This document shows, piece after piece, positions 17,980 through 26,628 of a DNA stretch of 64,000 nucleotides (its first letter is position 1; every line of letters starts with the position of its first letter). The stretch is taken from assembly GCF_000382365.1 (NCBI RefSeq), contig NZ_KB908215.1, positions 868,001 to 932,000 of the forward strand, written 5' to 3'. The position numbers were made by a program, and so were the translations under genes. Below the pieces are notes generated by a model. That model was not told the DNA's origin. It made no database searches and was given only the letters and a program-made list of their open reading frames with translations. The stretch comes from Pannonibacter phragmitetus DSM 14782. Lineage in GTDB: Bacteria > Pseudomonadota > Alphaproteobacteria > Rhizobiales > Stappiaceae.

Positions 17980-18666
17980 ATGCCAGTCATGCTCATCACA
18001 GGTGCCAACAGAGGGATCGGCCTGGCTGTTGCACGGGTTGCCCTCGCGCGGGGCTGGACGGTTCTCGGCAGCATGCGGCGGGAAGAGGATGCTGACAGGC
18101 TTGCGGCAGAACTCGGGCCTCTGTTCCGTCCGCAGCTGTTTGATGTGGCAGACCGGGACGCCCTTGCCGCATCGGCCGCCTCCAGCCCGCAGGCGATTGA
18201 CGTTCTGCTCAACAACGCCGGGATCATCGGGCCGGACGGACAGGATCAAAGCTCCCTCCATATGGACTTTGACGGTTTCCTGCGGACGCTGGAAATCAAC
18301 ACCCTCGCCCCTCTCGCCGTGGCGCAGGCTTTTCTGCTGCGCCTGCGCAAGGCAGTCCAGCCGAGAATCCTGACCATCTCCAGCCAGATGTCCTGGATGG
18401 GCTATGCCAAGTCCGACCGGGTTGCCTACCGGGCGTCCAAGGCTGCGGTGAACAAGGTGATGCAATGCCTTGCCAGCGATCTGGAGCCCGAGAACATTGC
18501 CGTCGGCCTGATCGATCCAGGCTGGGTGCGCACGGATATGGGCGGCGGCGAAGCTGACCTGACGGCGGAAGAAGTGGCCAGCGGCATCGTTGGGCTTATC
18601 GAGAATTTTGACATTACACGAACGGGGCGCTTCTTCCGATGGACAGGTGAAGAGCGTGAATTCTGA
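17980..18666 (+). CDS. short-chain dehydrogenase/reductase
   Basis: A 228-residue classical SDR of the C-factor/sniffer-like kind. The cofactor motif TGANRGIG is at residues 7-14, NNAG at about 78-81, and the catalytic Ser/Tyr/Lys fit SSQMSWMGYAKSDRVAYRASKAAVNK. It binds NAD(P)H; substrate unknown. A near-perfect AGGAGGT site lies about ten bases before ATG. No operon partner: ParDE lies upstream behind a terminator and BLUF genes follow with their own promoter. Confidence 0.9.
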   Translation: MPVMLITGANRGIGLAVARVALARGWTVLGSMRREEDADRLAAELGPLFRPQLFDVADRDALAASAASSPQAIDVLLNNAGIIGPDGQDQSSLHMDFDGFLRTLEINTLAPLAVAQAFLLRLRKAVQPRILTISSQMSWMGYAKSDRVAYRASKAAVNKVMQCLASDLEPENIAVGLIDPGWVRTDMGGGEADLTAEEVASGIVGLIENFDITRTGRFFRWTGEEREF

Positions 18667-18688
18667 AATCTTCCGCAAAGAAAAATCC

Positions 18689-18711
18689 TTAAATTTTATC
18701 TGAAAGCTTAA
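18689..18711 (+). promoter_or_regulatory. promoter-like element, BLUF gene 1
   Basis: A 23-bp AT-rich block opening TTAAATTTTATCT and ending TTAA, 58 bp before the ATG. A very similar block of the same length (TTAATTTTTATCT, ending TTTAA) stands 55 bp before the second BLUF gene, so the two genes appear to share a duplicated promoter. Confidence 0.5.
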
Positions 18712-18769
18712 TCGAAGAAGAGAGGCCTGCGTGTAAGCTCCTGATATCGACGGGAACACGGAGGTTTCC

Positions 18770-19222
18770 ATGCCGGGTCTTTATCACATCTGCTACCTGA
18801 GCGTAGCAAAGCTGTCCGCCCTTCAACCAACGCCCGAACTCGGCTTTGAGGCCATCAAGGAAAAGACCCGCAAGGCCAATTCCGCAGCGGGCCTGACAGG
18901 CTGCATCATCTTCACCGGGCAGCATTTCCTGCAGGTGATCGAAGGCATTCAGGAAGACGTGGAAGACACATTTGGCAGGATCTCGCGTGATACCCGGCAC
19001 ACCGATGTACGGGTTCTGAGCGAAGGCCCCATCGAGGTACGCGACTTCCCCGAGATGGCTGTCAACTGCGGCGGTGATGAGACCCTGACGGCGGAAGCGC
19101 TGGCCGAGATCAGTGCCGTGCTCGATTACCCCCAGCATCAGCTGCACATCCGGGAAATTCGAACCTTGCTTTCGGTTCTCACACAACCAAGCCGCAAGCA
19201 GGATGCGCTTCTGGCCGGATAG
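18770..19222 (+). CDS. BLUF-domain blue-light sensor, copy 1
   Basis: A 150-residue stand-alone BLUF protein. The domain (residues 3-96) keeps the photocycle residues Tyr9, Asn37 and Gln55 (FLQVIEG), and family motifs GLTGCI and ISRDTRHTDVRVLSEGPI. The semi-conserved Trp of AppA (W104) is replaced by Met96. The remaining 50 residues form a helical cap with no output enzyme, so signalling must go through a partner protein. It binds FAD non-covalently. It is the tandem paralogue of 19438-19896; a good GGAGG site precedes the ATG. Confidence 0.92.
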   Translation: MPGLYHICYLSVAKLSALQPTPELGFEAIKEKTRKANSAAGLTGCIIFTGQHFLQVIEGIQEDVEDTFGRISRDTRHTDVRVLSEGPIEVRDFPEMAVNCGGDETLTAEALAEISAVLDYPQHQLHIREIRTLLSVLTQPSRKQDALLAG

Positions 19223-19249
19223 ATCAGGAGGCGATCCCGCCTCTCTGGA

Positions 19250-19305
19250 GGCGGAGCTCCGCCCGGCACGGCTCCTGTCAGAATTCTGCGCTTGCCAGAA
19301 TTTTC
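19250..19305 (+). terminator. hairpins between the BLUF genes
   Basis: A 14-bp perfect palindrome GGCGGAGCTCCGCC (19250-19263) is followed by a second stem AATTCTG / CAGAATT (19282-19302) with a short T run. Together they look like a terminator region of BLUF gene 1, so the genes are probably transcribed separately. Confidence 0.5.
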
Positions 19306-19359
19306 TAGGCATGGCTGCATATGGGTTGTGTCTTCCAGAAATACATCTATCGCAAAAAT

Positions 19360-19382
19360 TTAATTTTTATCTCTACATTTAA
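19360..19382 (+). promoter_or_regulatory. promoter-like element, BLUF gene 2
   Basis: A 23-bp block opening TTAATTTTTATCT and ending TTTAA, matching the block before BLUF gene 1 in length, sequence and distance to the start codon. Confidence 0.5.
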
Positions 19383-19437
19383 CTCCGGTTGAATTTCCCC
19401 TACGTAAATTCGCTCGCAATCAAGCGGAGGGGATAAG

Positions 19438-19896
19438 ATGCCGCAGCTTTATCACATCTCATACATGAGCGATGCAAAGCCCCATGCTCTGGGGCCGGAC
19501 ACATGCGGAAGCATTCGTGCCATTGGCCAGCAATGCCTCAGAAACAACGCGAGGCTGGGACTGACGGGCTGCCTGTTCTTCACGGGCAACAAGTTCTTCC
19601 AGACACTCGAGGGTGAGCCGGAGGACGTTGAAGATACTTTCGGCCGCATTTCGAGAGATACGAGGCACCAGAACCTGCGGGTTCTGAGCGAAGGATACAT
19701 CCTAGGCAGAGCCTTTGCCGGAACCACGGTCACCGCGCCGGATTGCTGCCTCCAGCTTGCATCGGAAGTCCTGCAGGAACTCAGCCACGCCGTCGACACT
19801 CTGGCCCTGCTGCAGTTGCACACCCGGGAGCTGGAGACGCTGCTGGCTGTTGTCACCCAGTCCTCCCGGCGGCACGACTTCCTGCTGAGCAGCTGA
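19438..19896 (+). CDS. BLUF-domain blue-light sensor, copy 2
   Basis: A 152-residue stand-alone BLUF protein, clearly related to copy 1 (shared EDVEDTFGRISRDTRH and RVLSEG). Photocycle residues Tyr9, Asn37 and Gln55 (FFQTLEG) are kept; the Trp position is Thr96. The C-terminal 50 residues are helical and end SRRHDFLLSS, parallel to copy 1 (SRKQDALLAG). No output domain is present. GGAGGGG gives a strong ribosome binding site. The nearest downstream gene is a convergent chemoreceptor. Confidence 0.92.
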   Translation: MPQLYHISYMSDAKPHALGPDTCGSIRAIGQQCLRNNARLGLTGCLFFTGNKFFQTLEGEPEDVEDTFGRISRDTRHQNLRVLSEGYILGRAFAGTTVTAPDCCLQLASEVLQELSHAVDTLALLQLHTRELETLLAVVTQSSRRHDFLLSS

Positions 19897-19926
19897 AGCA
19901 GTCTTTCGGATACCTGCAAACGGCAA

Positions 19927-19955
19927 AGGCCGGGCATTGCAGCCCGGCCTCTGGT
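19927..19955. terminator. bidirectional terminator, BLUF 2 / chemoreceptor
   Basis: AGGCCGGGC / GCCCGGCCT with a 6-nt loop, between convergent genes. T-rich sequence follows at a short distance on the plus side and CTTTGCC on the minus side. Confidence 0.75.
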
Positions 19956-19977
19956 GGTCGTTTTGATCCCGTGAGGC

Positions 19978-21978
19978 TTACGCCGCCCGCACCTGTGCAA
20001 TGAAGCGGGCAACTTCCATCTTCAGCATCTCCGCATCGCGGGCAAGGCCGCCGGCGGAACCCAGAACCTGCGAGGCCGCAGCCCCCGTCTCTTCCGCCGC
20101 ACGGCTGACGCCGGTGATGTTGGCAGAGACTTCGGCCGTGCCGGCAGAGGCTTGCTGAACATTGCGGGCAATCTCGGACGTTGCAGCATTCTGCTCTTCG
20201 ACAGCCGCCGCAATCGTTGCCGCGATGCCGTTCATCTGCGCAACCGTATCACCCACGTTCTGGATCGCGTCTACGGACGCACTGGTCGCAGCCTGGATCT
20301 CGGCGATCTGGCCCGAGATTTCCTGCGTGGCGCGGGACGTCTGTTCCGCCAGCGCCTTCACTTCCGTGGCCACGACCGCAAAGCCCTTTCCAGCCTCCCC
20401 GGCACGCGCCGCTTCAATGGTGGCGTTCAGCGCCAGCAGGTTGGTCTGACCGGCAATATCGGAAATCATGCCCAGAACATCACCAATCTTCTGCGAGGCA
20501 GAGGAGAGGAACGCGATGCGTTCGCTTGCGGTCTGGGTATCGCCAACTGCCCGGTGAGACATATTGGACGACTCTTCTGCCCGGCGGCCGATCTCGTTGA
20601 CGGAAGCTGCCAGTTGTTCGGTCGCCGAGGCAACCGTCTGCACATTGGTGGCGGCTTCCTCGGAGGCAGCAGAGACGGCGGTGGACTGCTGGGCCGTTTC
20701 TTCGGCAGAAGCGCTCAGCGTGTTGGCCGCAGCCTGCATTTCCTGCGCGGCAGAAGACACCGTCTCGACGATCCCGCCAACTGCCCGCTCAAAACTGTCG
20801 GCCAGTTCGTTCATCATCCGGCGGCGCTCGGCCTCCTGCTGCCCCTTGACGGCGGCCTGCTCACTTTCAAGCCGCTCCTTCTCGATGCCATTGGCCTGGA
20901 ACACCTCGACAGCTGCCGCCATCTCGCCGATCTCGTCGGAGCGGCCAGAGCCAAAGACCTTCATCGTCAGGTTGCCGCCTGCGACAGCCTTCATGCAATC
21001 GGTGATCGCCTTGATGGCACGGGAGATGGACATACCGAGGAAAGCAGCAATCGCCGCCATCACCAGCGTGAAGATTGCAGCCAGCGTGAGTGTCGTGGAG
21101 ATCGTGCCCTCGATACCGGCGGAGGCTATCGGACCGATCTCATTTTGTGCCGCAAGCACTTTGTCCTCAATGGCCTGATAGGCTGCAGAAGTGGCAGGGC
21201 CAACTTGCGTAAGGATTTCCATCCGCTTCAAATCGGCAGCCTTTACGCTCGCTTCAAACACGGCCCCTTGCGCCTTGACCTTGTCGAAGGCTGGACGCAG
21301 CCGTGCTGTCTGCTGCGCAAGCCCAGGGCTCTGAGACGCATCAGCTGCGGCTTTCAGCTGTTCTTCTGCGGCAGCGTAACGTGTCTTGACCTGCTCTAGA
21401 TCACTGCCGCCAGCCGTAAGGCCGTAGCGGGCAATATAGAGGCGGGACAACAGAAATTGCTCCTGCGCCCGCACTGCCGCGGTGGCCACTTGAGCATTCT
21501 GGCCAGCAATGCTGTCTGCGATGACCTGCGAAAGCAGCGTGTTGAACTCGGTGTTCGCCGTCTGTATGGCCTTCACATTCTCGCCGGCCTTTGCCGTCTC
21601 CCCCCTGAAGGAGACAAAGGTCTCGATGTAGCGGTCTACAGAGCGCTCAGCGTCACGCAGTTCGGTGTAAAGAGGTGCGTTAGCGAGGGCCTCTGCCGCT
21701 TGTGCCTTCGCATTTTTCAGTTTTTCAATGGCATCATCAGCCTTTGCGGCACTGTCGCTGGTCGGCTGCGCCATGAACCGGACAATAGCAAGACGCATCT
21801 CAGTGAGAGACGCGGATACATCAGACACCACTTCAGACTGAATCGCCGCTGTTCGATATTGCGAAAAATAATGAGCAGCCGACTGCAAGCCGCCATAGCC
21901 GATATAGGAAACGGCAATAAGGGCCGCGACCGATAAGCCGAAGCCGCTGAAGAGCTTTGTACGAACGGAGATACCCAC
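19978..21978 (-). CDS. methyl-accepting chemotaxis protein
   Basis: About 666 residues. A first membrane helix ([21 protein letters not shown]) is followed by a roughly 270-residue periplasmic helical sensor region, a second helix ([19 protein letters not shown]), a HAMP domain ([41 protein letters not shown]), and the cytoplasmic signalling coiled coil. The tip hairpin that contacts CheA/CheW reads [39 protein letters not shown]. No CheR-binding pentapeptide is seen at the end. The likely start is GTG at 21978 behind GGGG; a TTG at 22011 is the alternative. The ligand is unknown. Confidence 0.92.
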   Translation of the reverse strand: MGISVRTKLFSGFGLSVAALIAVSYIGYGGLQSAAHYFSQYRTAAIQSEVVSDVSASLTEMRLAIVRFMAQPTSDSAAKADDAIEKLKNAKAQAAEALANAPLYTELRDAERSVDRYIETFVSFRGETAKAGENVKAIQTANTEFNTLLSQVIADSIAGQNAQVATAAVRAQEQFLLSRLYIARYGLTAGGSDLEQVKTRYAAAEEQLKAAADASQSPGLAQQTARLRPAFDKVKAQGAVFEASVKAADLKRMEILTQVGPATSAAYQAIEDKVLAAQNEIGPIASAGIEGTISTTLTLAAIFTLVMAAIAAFLGMSISRAIKAITDCMKAVAGGNLTMKVFGSGRSDEIGEMAAAVEVFQANGIEKERLESEQAAVKGQQEAERRRMMNELADSFERAVGGIVETVSSAAQEMQAAANTLSASAEETAQQSTAVSAASEEAATNVQTVASATEQLAASVNEIGRRAEESSNMSHRAVGDTQTASERIAFLSSASQKIGDVLGMISDIAGQTNLLALNATIEAARAGEAGKGFAVVATEVKALAEQTSRATQEISGQIAEIQAATSASVDAIQNVGDTVAQMNGIAATIAAAVEEQNAATSEIARNVQQASAGTAEVSANITGVSRAAEETGAAASQVLGSAGGLARDAEMLKMEVARFIAQVRAA

Positions 21979-22011
21979 AACATCTACCCCTGCAAGACCA
22001 TCCCCCCACAA

Positions 22012-22412
22012 CTGCCCTTAAATAGACACACCCTAACAACATCTTAATTTCGCCCGACGATAAGTTTTTTCACTAATTAAATTAATGATAATATAGTAAA
22101 AAACATAGTTTAGATATAATTTCATCATAAGAATGTAAATATACACCACCTACCCTAGCGGACATATTCAGCAAATCTGCCCGATATAGACTTAAGATGA
22201 AATAGTTAGTCGCAAATATAGATAAATCTCGCTTGAATATTAGAATTGAACGTCAGCCATCGGGCAAATTGTTCAAACGTCAGCATTTATTATCGTAAGT
22301 TGCATGTCATTATTGATATAACTCAAGATATACTTTCGTCATTGTGAAATTTCACCCGTTCATCGCGTGGCGGGAAATCTTCCTTGAAAACAGGCGAGTC
22401 CTTCGGATAGGG
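22012..22412. other. AT-rich intergenic region
   Basis: About 400 bp that is strikingly AT-rich against the surrounding GC-rich DNA, with runs such as TTAAATTAATGATAATATAG around 22075-22095. Stop codons occur in all frames, so it is non-coding. It must hold the promoters of the leftward chemoreceptor and perhaps of the rightward TauE gene. No known RNA family or recombination site was recognised. Confidence 0.6.
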
Positions 22413-22430
22413 TTTATTGTATACAATAAA
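22413..22430. promoter_or_regulatory. GntR-type operator palindrome
   Basis: A perfect 18-bp palindrome TTTATTGTATACAATAAA, 70 bp upstream of the TauE/SafE gene. The core TTGTATACAA is typical of sites for FCD-subfamily GntR regulators. No GntR gene lies in the window. Confidence 0.65.
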
Positions 22431-22499
22431 TAGCTTTTGATGCATCATTGCCGACAGGAAAGCCTGTAGAGAGCAGCTGCATCGAGGAAACGGACACTC

Positions 22500-23330
22500 A
22501 TGGACAACGCGAACATCATGGAACTGGCGTCCCTGGCCGCCGCCCTGCTGGCCACAGGCGCCATCGCCGGCATTGCGGCGGGGCTGCTCGGGGTCGGCGG
22601 CGGCATCGTCATCGTGCCGGTGCTCTATTACGTCTTCCCGCTGGTGGGCGTGGAGCAGGAAGTTGTGATGCATCTGGCGGTGGGCACGTCACTCGCCACC
22701 ATCGTCGCCACGGGCTACTCCTCCGCACGGGCGCACTGGTTGCGCGGCAGCGTTGACATGGACCTGCTGAAGCGCTGGTGGCTGCCGATTTCGGCTGGCG
22801 TCATTGCCGGCGCAACGCTGGCCGGCAATCTCAGCGGCGGCGCGCTGTCGCTCGTCTTCGGCACGGTGGCGCTGCTGGTTTCGGCCAACATGGTGCTGCG
22901 CAAGGAAGGCAGCGGCATTTCGGACAAGCTGCCCGGCGCGCCTGTGCGCGAGATGCTGGGCGCCCTCATCGGCGGCGTCTCCGTCATGATGGGCATTGGC
23001 GGAGGCACGCTGGGTGTGCCGATCCTGACGCTGTTCTCCTATCCGATCCGCAAGGCCGTGGGCACGGCAGCAGCCATCGGCCTCATCATCGCGGTGCCCG
23101 GCACGCTCAGCTCCATCTATTTCGGCTATGGTAATCCGGACTTGCCGCCGTTTTCACTCGGCTATATCAATCTTCTTGGCTTTATTCTGATCATCCCTGG
23201 CTCGCTTCTCATGGCCCCCGTGGGCGCGAAGCTGGCGCACACCTTGCCGCCAGCCAAGCTGAGGCTCGTCTTCGCCGCATTTCTTGCCTTTACCGGAGCC
23301 AGGATGATCTACAGCGTACTGGCAGGATGA
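22500..23330 (+). CDS. TauE/SafE family membrane transporter
   Basis: A 276-residue membrane protein with about eight helices in two homologous halves: GIAAGLLGVGGGIVIVPVLYY at the start and GGVSVMMGIGGGTLGVPILTLFSYP in the middle, the signature repeat of the TauE/SafE (DUF81) family. Members move sulfite, sulfoacetate or other organosulfur anions, mostly outward. AGGAAA lies about nine bases before ATG. It overlaps azlC by four bases (ATGA) and so forms an operon with azlC and azlD. Control by a GntR-type repressor is suggested by the palindrome upstream. Confidence 0.9.
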   Translation: MDNANIMELASLAAALLATGAIAGIAAGLLGVGGGIVIVPVLYYVFPLVGVEQEVVMHLAVGTSLATIVATGYSSARAHWLRGSVDMDLLKRWWLPISAGVIAGATLAGNLSGGALSLVFGTVALLVSANMVLRKEGSGISDKLPGAPVREMLGALIGGVSVMMGIGGGTLGVPILTLFSYPIRKAVGTAAAIGLIIAVPGTLSSIYFGYGNPDLPPFSLGYINLLGFILIIPGSLLMAPVGAKLAHTLPPAKLRLVFAAFLAFTGARMIYSVLAG

Positions 23331-24067
23331 CGGACAACAGCGCCCCTATTACCCAAAGCGGCATGATGCTCGGCGTGCGGCAGACCTTGCCGCTCGTTCC
23401 GGGCATCATCACATTTGCGGCCGTGTTCGGCACGGTCTGCGCCCAGAAGGGGCTGACGCTGGCCGAAACCCTGCTGATCAACGCCTTCGTCTTCGCCGGC
23501 GCCTCGCAGTTCGTGGCGATGGAGCTCTACCGTGACCCGGTCACCCCTGCCGTCCTGCTGGCGATGACGGGGATCGCCGCTGCGGTCAACCTGCGCATGC
23601 TGCTGCTGGGAGCCTCGCTGCGGCCCTGGCTTGGAACCTCCCCCGCCTGGCAGGTTTACCCTTCTCTCTATTTCCTCACCGACATGAACTGGCTGCTTGC
23701 TCTGCGCTACCGGGCTGGCGGGGGCAGCGACTGGGGCATTTACCTCGGCAGCGGACTGCTGATCTGGGTGCTCTGGGCGGTGGCAGTCATTCCGGGCTAT
23801 TTCCTCGGCCAGCTTTTTGCCGAGCCGCAGCGCTGGGGCCTTGATCTGGTGATGCCGGCCCTCTTCATCACCATGCTGGTGCCCTTGTGGAAGGGCCGCC
23901 GCCAGACACTGAGCTGGGGCGTTGCCGCTGTTGTGGCCCTCGCCAGCTGGCAGCTGATCGGCGGCTACTGGTTCGTACTGACGGGTGCCATTGCGGGCGC
24001 CATCGCCGGGGCCTATGCCAGCGACCCGAATGCCGCTGACGCCGCACCGGAGAAGCCGAATGGCTGA
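23327..24067 (+). CDS. azlC: AzlC family branched-chain amino acid exporter subunit
   Basis: A 246-residue, multi-helix membrane protein of the AzlC/YgaZ family (QTLPLVPGIITFAAVFGTVCAQKGLTLAETLLINAFVFAGASQFVAMEL). With the small partner AzlD it forms a branched-chain amino acid exporter. The start overlaps the TauE stop and its end overlaps the azlD start by eight bases, so the three genes are translationally coupled. The substrate in this organism is inferred from family only. Confidence 0.92.
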   Translation: MTDNSAPITQSGMMLGVRQTLPLVPGIITFAAVFGTVCAQKGLTLAETLLINAFVFAGASQFVAMELYRDPVTPAVLLAMTGIAAAVNLRMLLLGASLRPWLGTSPAWQVYPSLYFLTDMNWLLALRYRAGGGSDWGIYLGSGLLIWVLWAVAVIPGYFLGQLFAEPQRWGLDLVMPALFITMLVPLWKGRRQTLSWGVAAVVALASWQLIGGYWFVLTGAIAGAIAGAYASDPNAADAAPEKPNG

Positions 24068-24380
24068 GAGCCCCTTCTCCGTCGATCTCCTGTTCTTCCT
24101 GACGGTCATGGCCATGACCGGCGTGACCTATCTGATGCGTGCTGCAGGATACTGGATCATGGGGCAGGTGCCGCTGACCCCGCGCATCCGCCGGGGGCTG
24201 GAGGCCTTGCCGGGGGCTATCATCGTTTCTACCATCCTGCCCATCGCGCTGAAGGGCGGCATACCCGCCGCTCTGTGCCTTCTGGTGGCTGCCGCCGTCA
24301 TGGCAGTGCTGCGCAAGGATATTGCCGCCGTCGTGCTGGCTATCGCCGCAGCAGCGGGCGCACGCGCTCTAGGGCTCTGA
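24060..24380 (+). CDS. azlD: AzlD domain protein
   Basis: A 106-residue membrane protein with about four helices, the small partner of AzlC (FLTVMAMTGVTYLMRAAGYWIMG, then RRGLEALPGAIIVSTILPIALKGG). The ATG at 24060 lies inside the end of azlC. Its 3' end overlaps the convergent kinase gene by 12 bp, a tight convergent arrangement without room for a terminator. Confidence 0.9.
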   Translation: MAESPFSVDLLFFLTVMAMTGVTYLMRAAGYWIMGQVPLTPRIRRGLEALPGAIIVSTILPIALKGGIPAALCLLVAAAVMAVLRKDIAAVVLAIAAAAGARALGL

Positions 24381-25928
24381 AGCCAGCGCCTTGAGCGCAC
24401 CGGCCAATGTGTCCTCGATGGCAGCACCGGCCCCGATCACTTGCCAGTCCACCGGTCCCAGATCATAGGCAAGCTGGCGGGACACGACCTCAACTGTTGC
24501 ATCCGACGCATCCCCCTTGCGGGCGCTGACGCGGGCCTTGAGCGTGGCTTCCTCAGCCTCCAGCCAGAGCCCGGTGAAAGGCAGTTCCATCACCGCCGCC
24601 AGATCCGCCACCGCCTGCCTCTCGCCCGGCCTGGCGTGGACGGCATCGAGAATGACGCTGTGTCCGGCTGCAAGCGCTGCCCGCGCCTCTGCCATCATCG
24701 CCGCATAGACCGCATCGCTCGCCTCCGGCGTATAGGCGCAGGCGGGGGCGCGGCTCGTTTCCTCAAGGCCCAGCATGCGCTTGCGCAGCACATCGCTGCG
24801 CAGCACCCGCGCCCCCGGCAGCGGCAGCAGATGCGGTGCAATCAGCCCCGCCAGCGTAGACTTGCCCGTGCCGGAGAGCCCGCCGATGGCAACAAGGCGG
24901 GGCGTGGCCGGCTCCAGCGCCCGGCAGGCCAGCGCGAAATAGGCCCGCGCCGCCTTGCGCTGCGCATCGGCCAGTGCAGCATCCTGCTGGGTGGCGATGC
25001 TGGCCGCGGCGATCTTGGCCCGGATGGCAGCGCGCATGGAGATGTAAAGCGGCAGCGCCGCCAGCCCCTCGCCCATCTCCGGCAGCTGCGTCAGATCGAG
25101 ATAGCGGTTGAGCAGATGGCAGGCGGCAGGCGTCTGGCCGCGTTCGATCAGGTCCATCAGCGCAAACCCCAGATCATAGAGCACGTCGCCGGTGGCGATA
25201 CCGTCATCAAATTCCACCGCATCGAAGAGCACCGGCGCGCCGTCAATCAGCACCACATTAGCGAGATGCGCATCCCCATGCGCCAGCCGCACCAGCCCCT
25301 TGCGCCCGCGCTGGAGCACCAGATCCTCGATACGGGCCAGCGCGGCACGGGTGGCGGAGACCAGCGCCCCGGCCTCATGGGCAGGAAACAGTTCCGGCGC
25401 GGCGCGGAAGGCGGCCTCGTTCTGCACGGCGTAGCTGGAAAGCCCGGCAAACCACTCCGCCGCATCCCGCACCGGCGCCACCGCATGGGCAGCAGAGAAA
25501 GTTTTCGCCAGTGCCGAGGTGAGGCTCTGCGGCAGCGGCCCTCTGGCCGCAACATGGTCCAGCGTGGCGCTTTCATCAAAGCGGCGCATGTGCACCAGCG
25601 GCTCCACTAGCTCGCCGTCTCCGCCCAGCGCCAGCGTTCCGTCCGCGCGCCGCATCACCGCTGTCTCGCCCGGATAAAGCTCCGGCGCAAACAGGCGGTT
25701 GCGGGTCAGTTCCGCCGTCACCGCCCGGCGGCGCAGGGGAAGCGCGGAATAATCCAGAAAGGGAAAACGCACGGCGCGCTTCATCTTGTAGGCATCACCG
25801 CCAATCAGGAACACGGTGTTGGCGTGGGTGTCGATCCGCCGCGATCCGGGCTCCGCCCGCGCCAGCGCATCGAGAAAGGCGTAGGCTTCGCTCTGGTCAC
25901 CGGGGTGATGGTCTTCGGACGGGGGCAT
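24369..25928 (-). CDS. APH-like kinase / P-loop kinase fusion protein
   Basis: A 519-residue two-domain protein. The N-terminal part (about 20-330) resembles aminoglycoside phosphotransferase-fold kinases, with the catalytic loop VRLAHGDAHLANVVLIDG and metal site FDAVEFDDG. The C-terminal part (about 345-519) is a P-loop kinase (AIGGLSGTGKSTLAGLIAPHL) with a YD-type zeta/gluconate-kinase look. Proteins of this architecture are often found beside Usp and other hypoxia-response genes; the substrate is unknown. ATG 25928 has GGGAG six bases before it. An FNR-like box lies 65 bp upstream. Confidence 0.88.
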   Translation of the reverse strand: MPPSEDHHPGDQSEAYAFLDALARAEPGSRRIDTHANTVFLIGGDAYKMKRAVRFPFLDYSALPLRRRAVTAELTRNRLFAPELYPGETAVMRRADGTLALGGDGELVEPLVHMRRFDESATLDHVAARGPLPQSLTSALAKTFSAAHAVAPVRDAAEWFAGLSSYAVQNEAAFRAAPELFPAHEAGALVSATRAALARIEDLVLQRGRKGLVRLAHGDAHLANVVLIDGAPVLFDAVEFDDGIATGDVLYDLGFALMDLIERGQTPAACHLLNRYLDLTQLPEMGEGLAALPLYISMRAAIRAKIAAASIATQQDAALADAQRKAARAYFALACRALEPATPRLVAIGGLSGTGKSTLAGLIAPHLLPLPGARVLRSDVLRKRMLGLEETSRAPACAYTPEASDAVYAAMMAEARAALAAGHSVILDAVHARPGERQAVADLAAVMELPFTGLWLEAEEATLKARVSARKGDASDATVEVVSRQLAYDLGPVDWQVIGAGAAIEDTLAGALKALASEP

Positions 25929-25992
25929 GTGCATCTCCCATTTTCCGCTGCGGCAGCAGCTCTCACCATGCGGCAGATACCGGTCTGCCGAA

Positions 25993-26006
25993 TTGATCCT
26001 GCTCAA
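25993..26006. promoter_or_regulatory. FNR/FixK-like box
   Basis: TTGATCCTGCTCAA matches the FNR/FixK/Anr consensus TTGAT-N4-ATCAA at nine of ten positions. It lies in the divergent region, 65 bp from the kinase start and 79 bp from the small acidic protein start, so it could serve either or both. Confidence 0.6.
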
Positions 26007-26084
26007 TGACCCGCCGCCGTCCTGTGCCAGTCTAGGGCCAGAAGAACCGGCAGAACGCCGGAGGAAGCAAGGAGGGACCCGCCC

Positions 26085-26465
26085 ATGACCGCAAGCCACG
26101 GCCTGAAGAAGATAAGACTTAACCTCGCCCGGACCAAAGAGTTCCCCAATGGCTCGGCACATCATGGCTATGAATTCACCGCGCCGCTGGACGGCACGGG
26201 CCATATCGACGCAGTGGCCTGGAAAGCCGCGCGCGACCATTGCCGTGTCCGCCGCTTCTGGGGCAGCGAGGAAGACGAGATCGGCCATCTGGTCCACCGC
26301 CCCGGCGGCTCCTGGGCCTTCCGCTATGACATTGATGGCGATGATGACGATGAAGCCGGCTACCGCTTCGGCTCGCATGCCTTCGAGCCGGGGGAATATG
26401 TGTCGATCCGCGACGAGGACGGTGAGCTTCACACATTCCAGGTGGTCACCGTTCTTCCCGTCTGA
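26085..26465 (+). CDS. small acidic protein, function unknown
   Basis: A 126-residue soluble protein that I do not recognise as a characterised family, though it looks like a conserved alphaproteobacterial protein. It has no signal or membrane segment. Notable features are a His/Gly opening (NGSAHHGYEF), a WGSEEDEIGHLVHRPGGSWAF centre, an acidic run DIDGDDDDEAG, and a beta-rich end (EYVSIRDEDGELHTFQVVTVLP). A GGAGG site stands upstream. It is divergent from the kinase fusion across the FNR-like box, suggesting shared control. Confidence 0.8.
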   Translation: MTASHGLKKIRLNLARTKEFPNGSAHHGYEFTAPLDGTGHIDAVAWKAARDHCRVRRFWGSEEDEIGHLVHRPGGSWAFRYDIDGDDDDEAGYRFGSHAFEPGEYVSIRDEDGELHTFQVVTVLPV

Positions 26466-26628
26466 TCCTTGATGAAATTCCGGCTCCGTACGGCAATTCA
26501 TTCTAAACCGGAATGAAGTCATTGCAAAAAGCCGTGCGGGGCCGGTGTCATGCCGGTGCCAATCACAGCTCACCTGCGCTATAGAGCAGGCAGACTTGCG
26601 CATCTGCACCAACAGCGGGAAAACGGAT

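Noticed and set aside
26497-26517. Inverted repeat TTCATTC / GAATGAA upstream of the TPP enzyme gene
   Set aside because: Only seven bases per arm with an AT-rich composition; not distinguishable from chance without conservation data.
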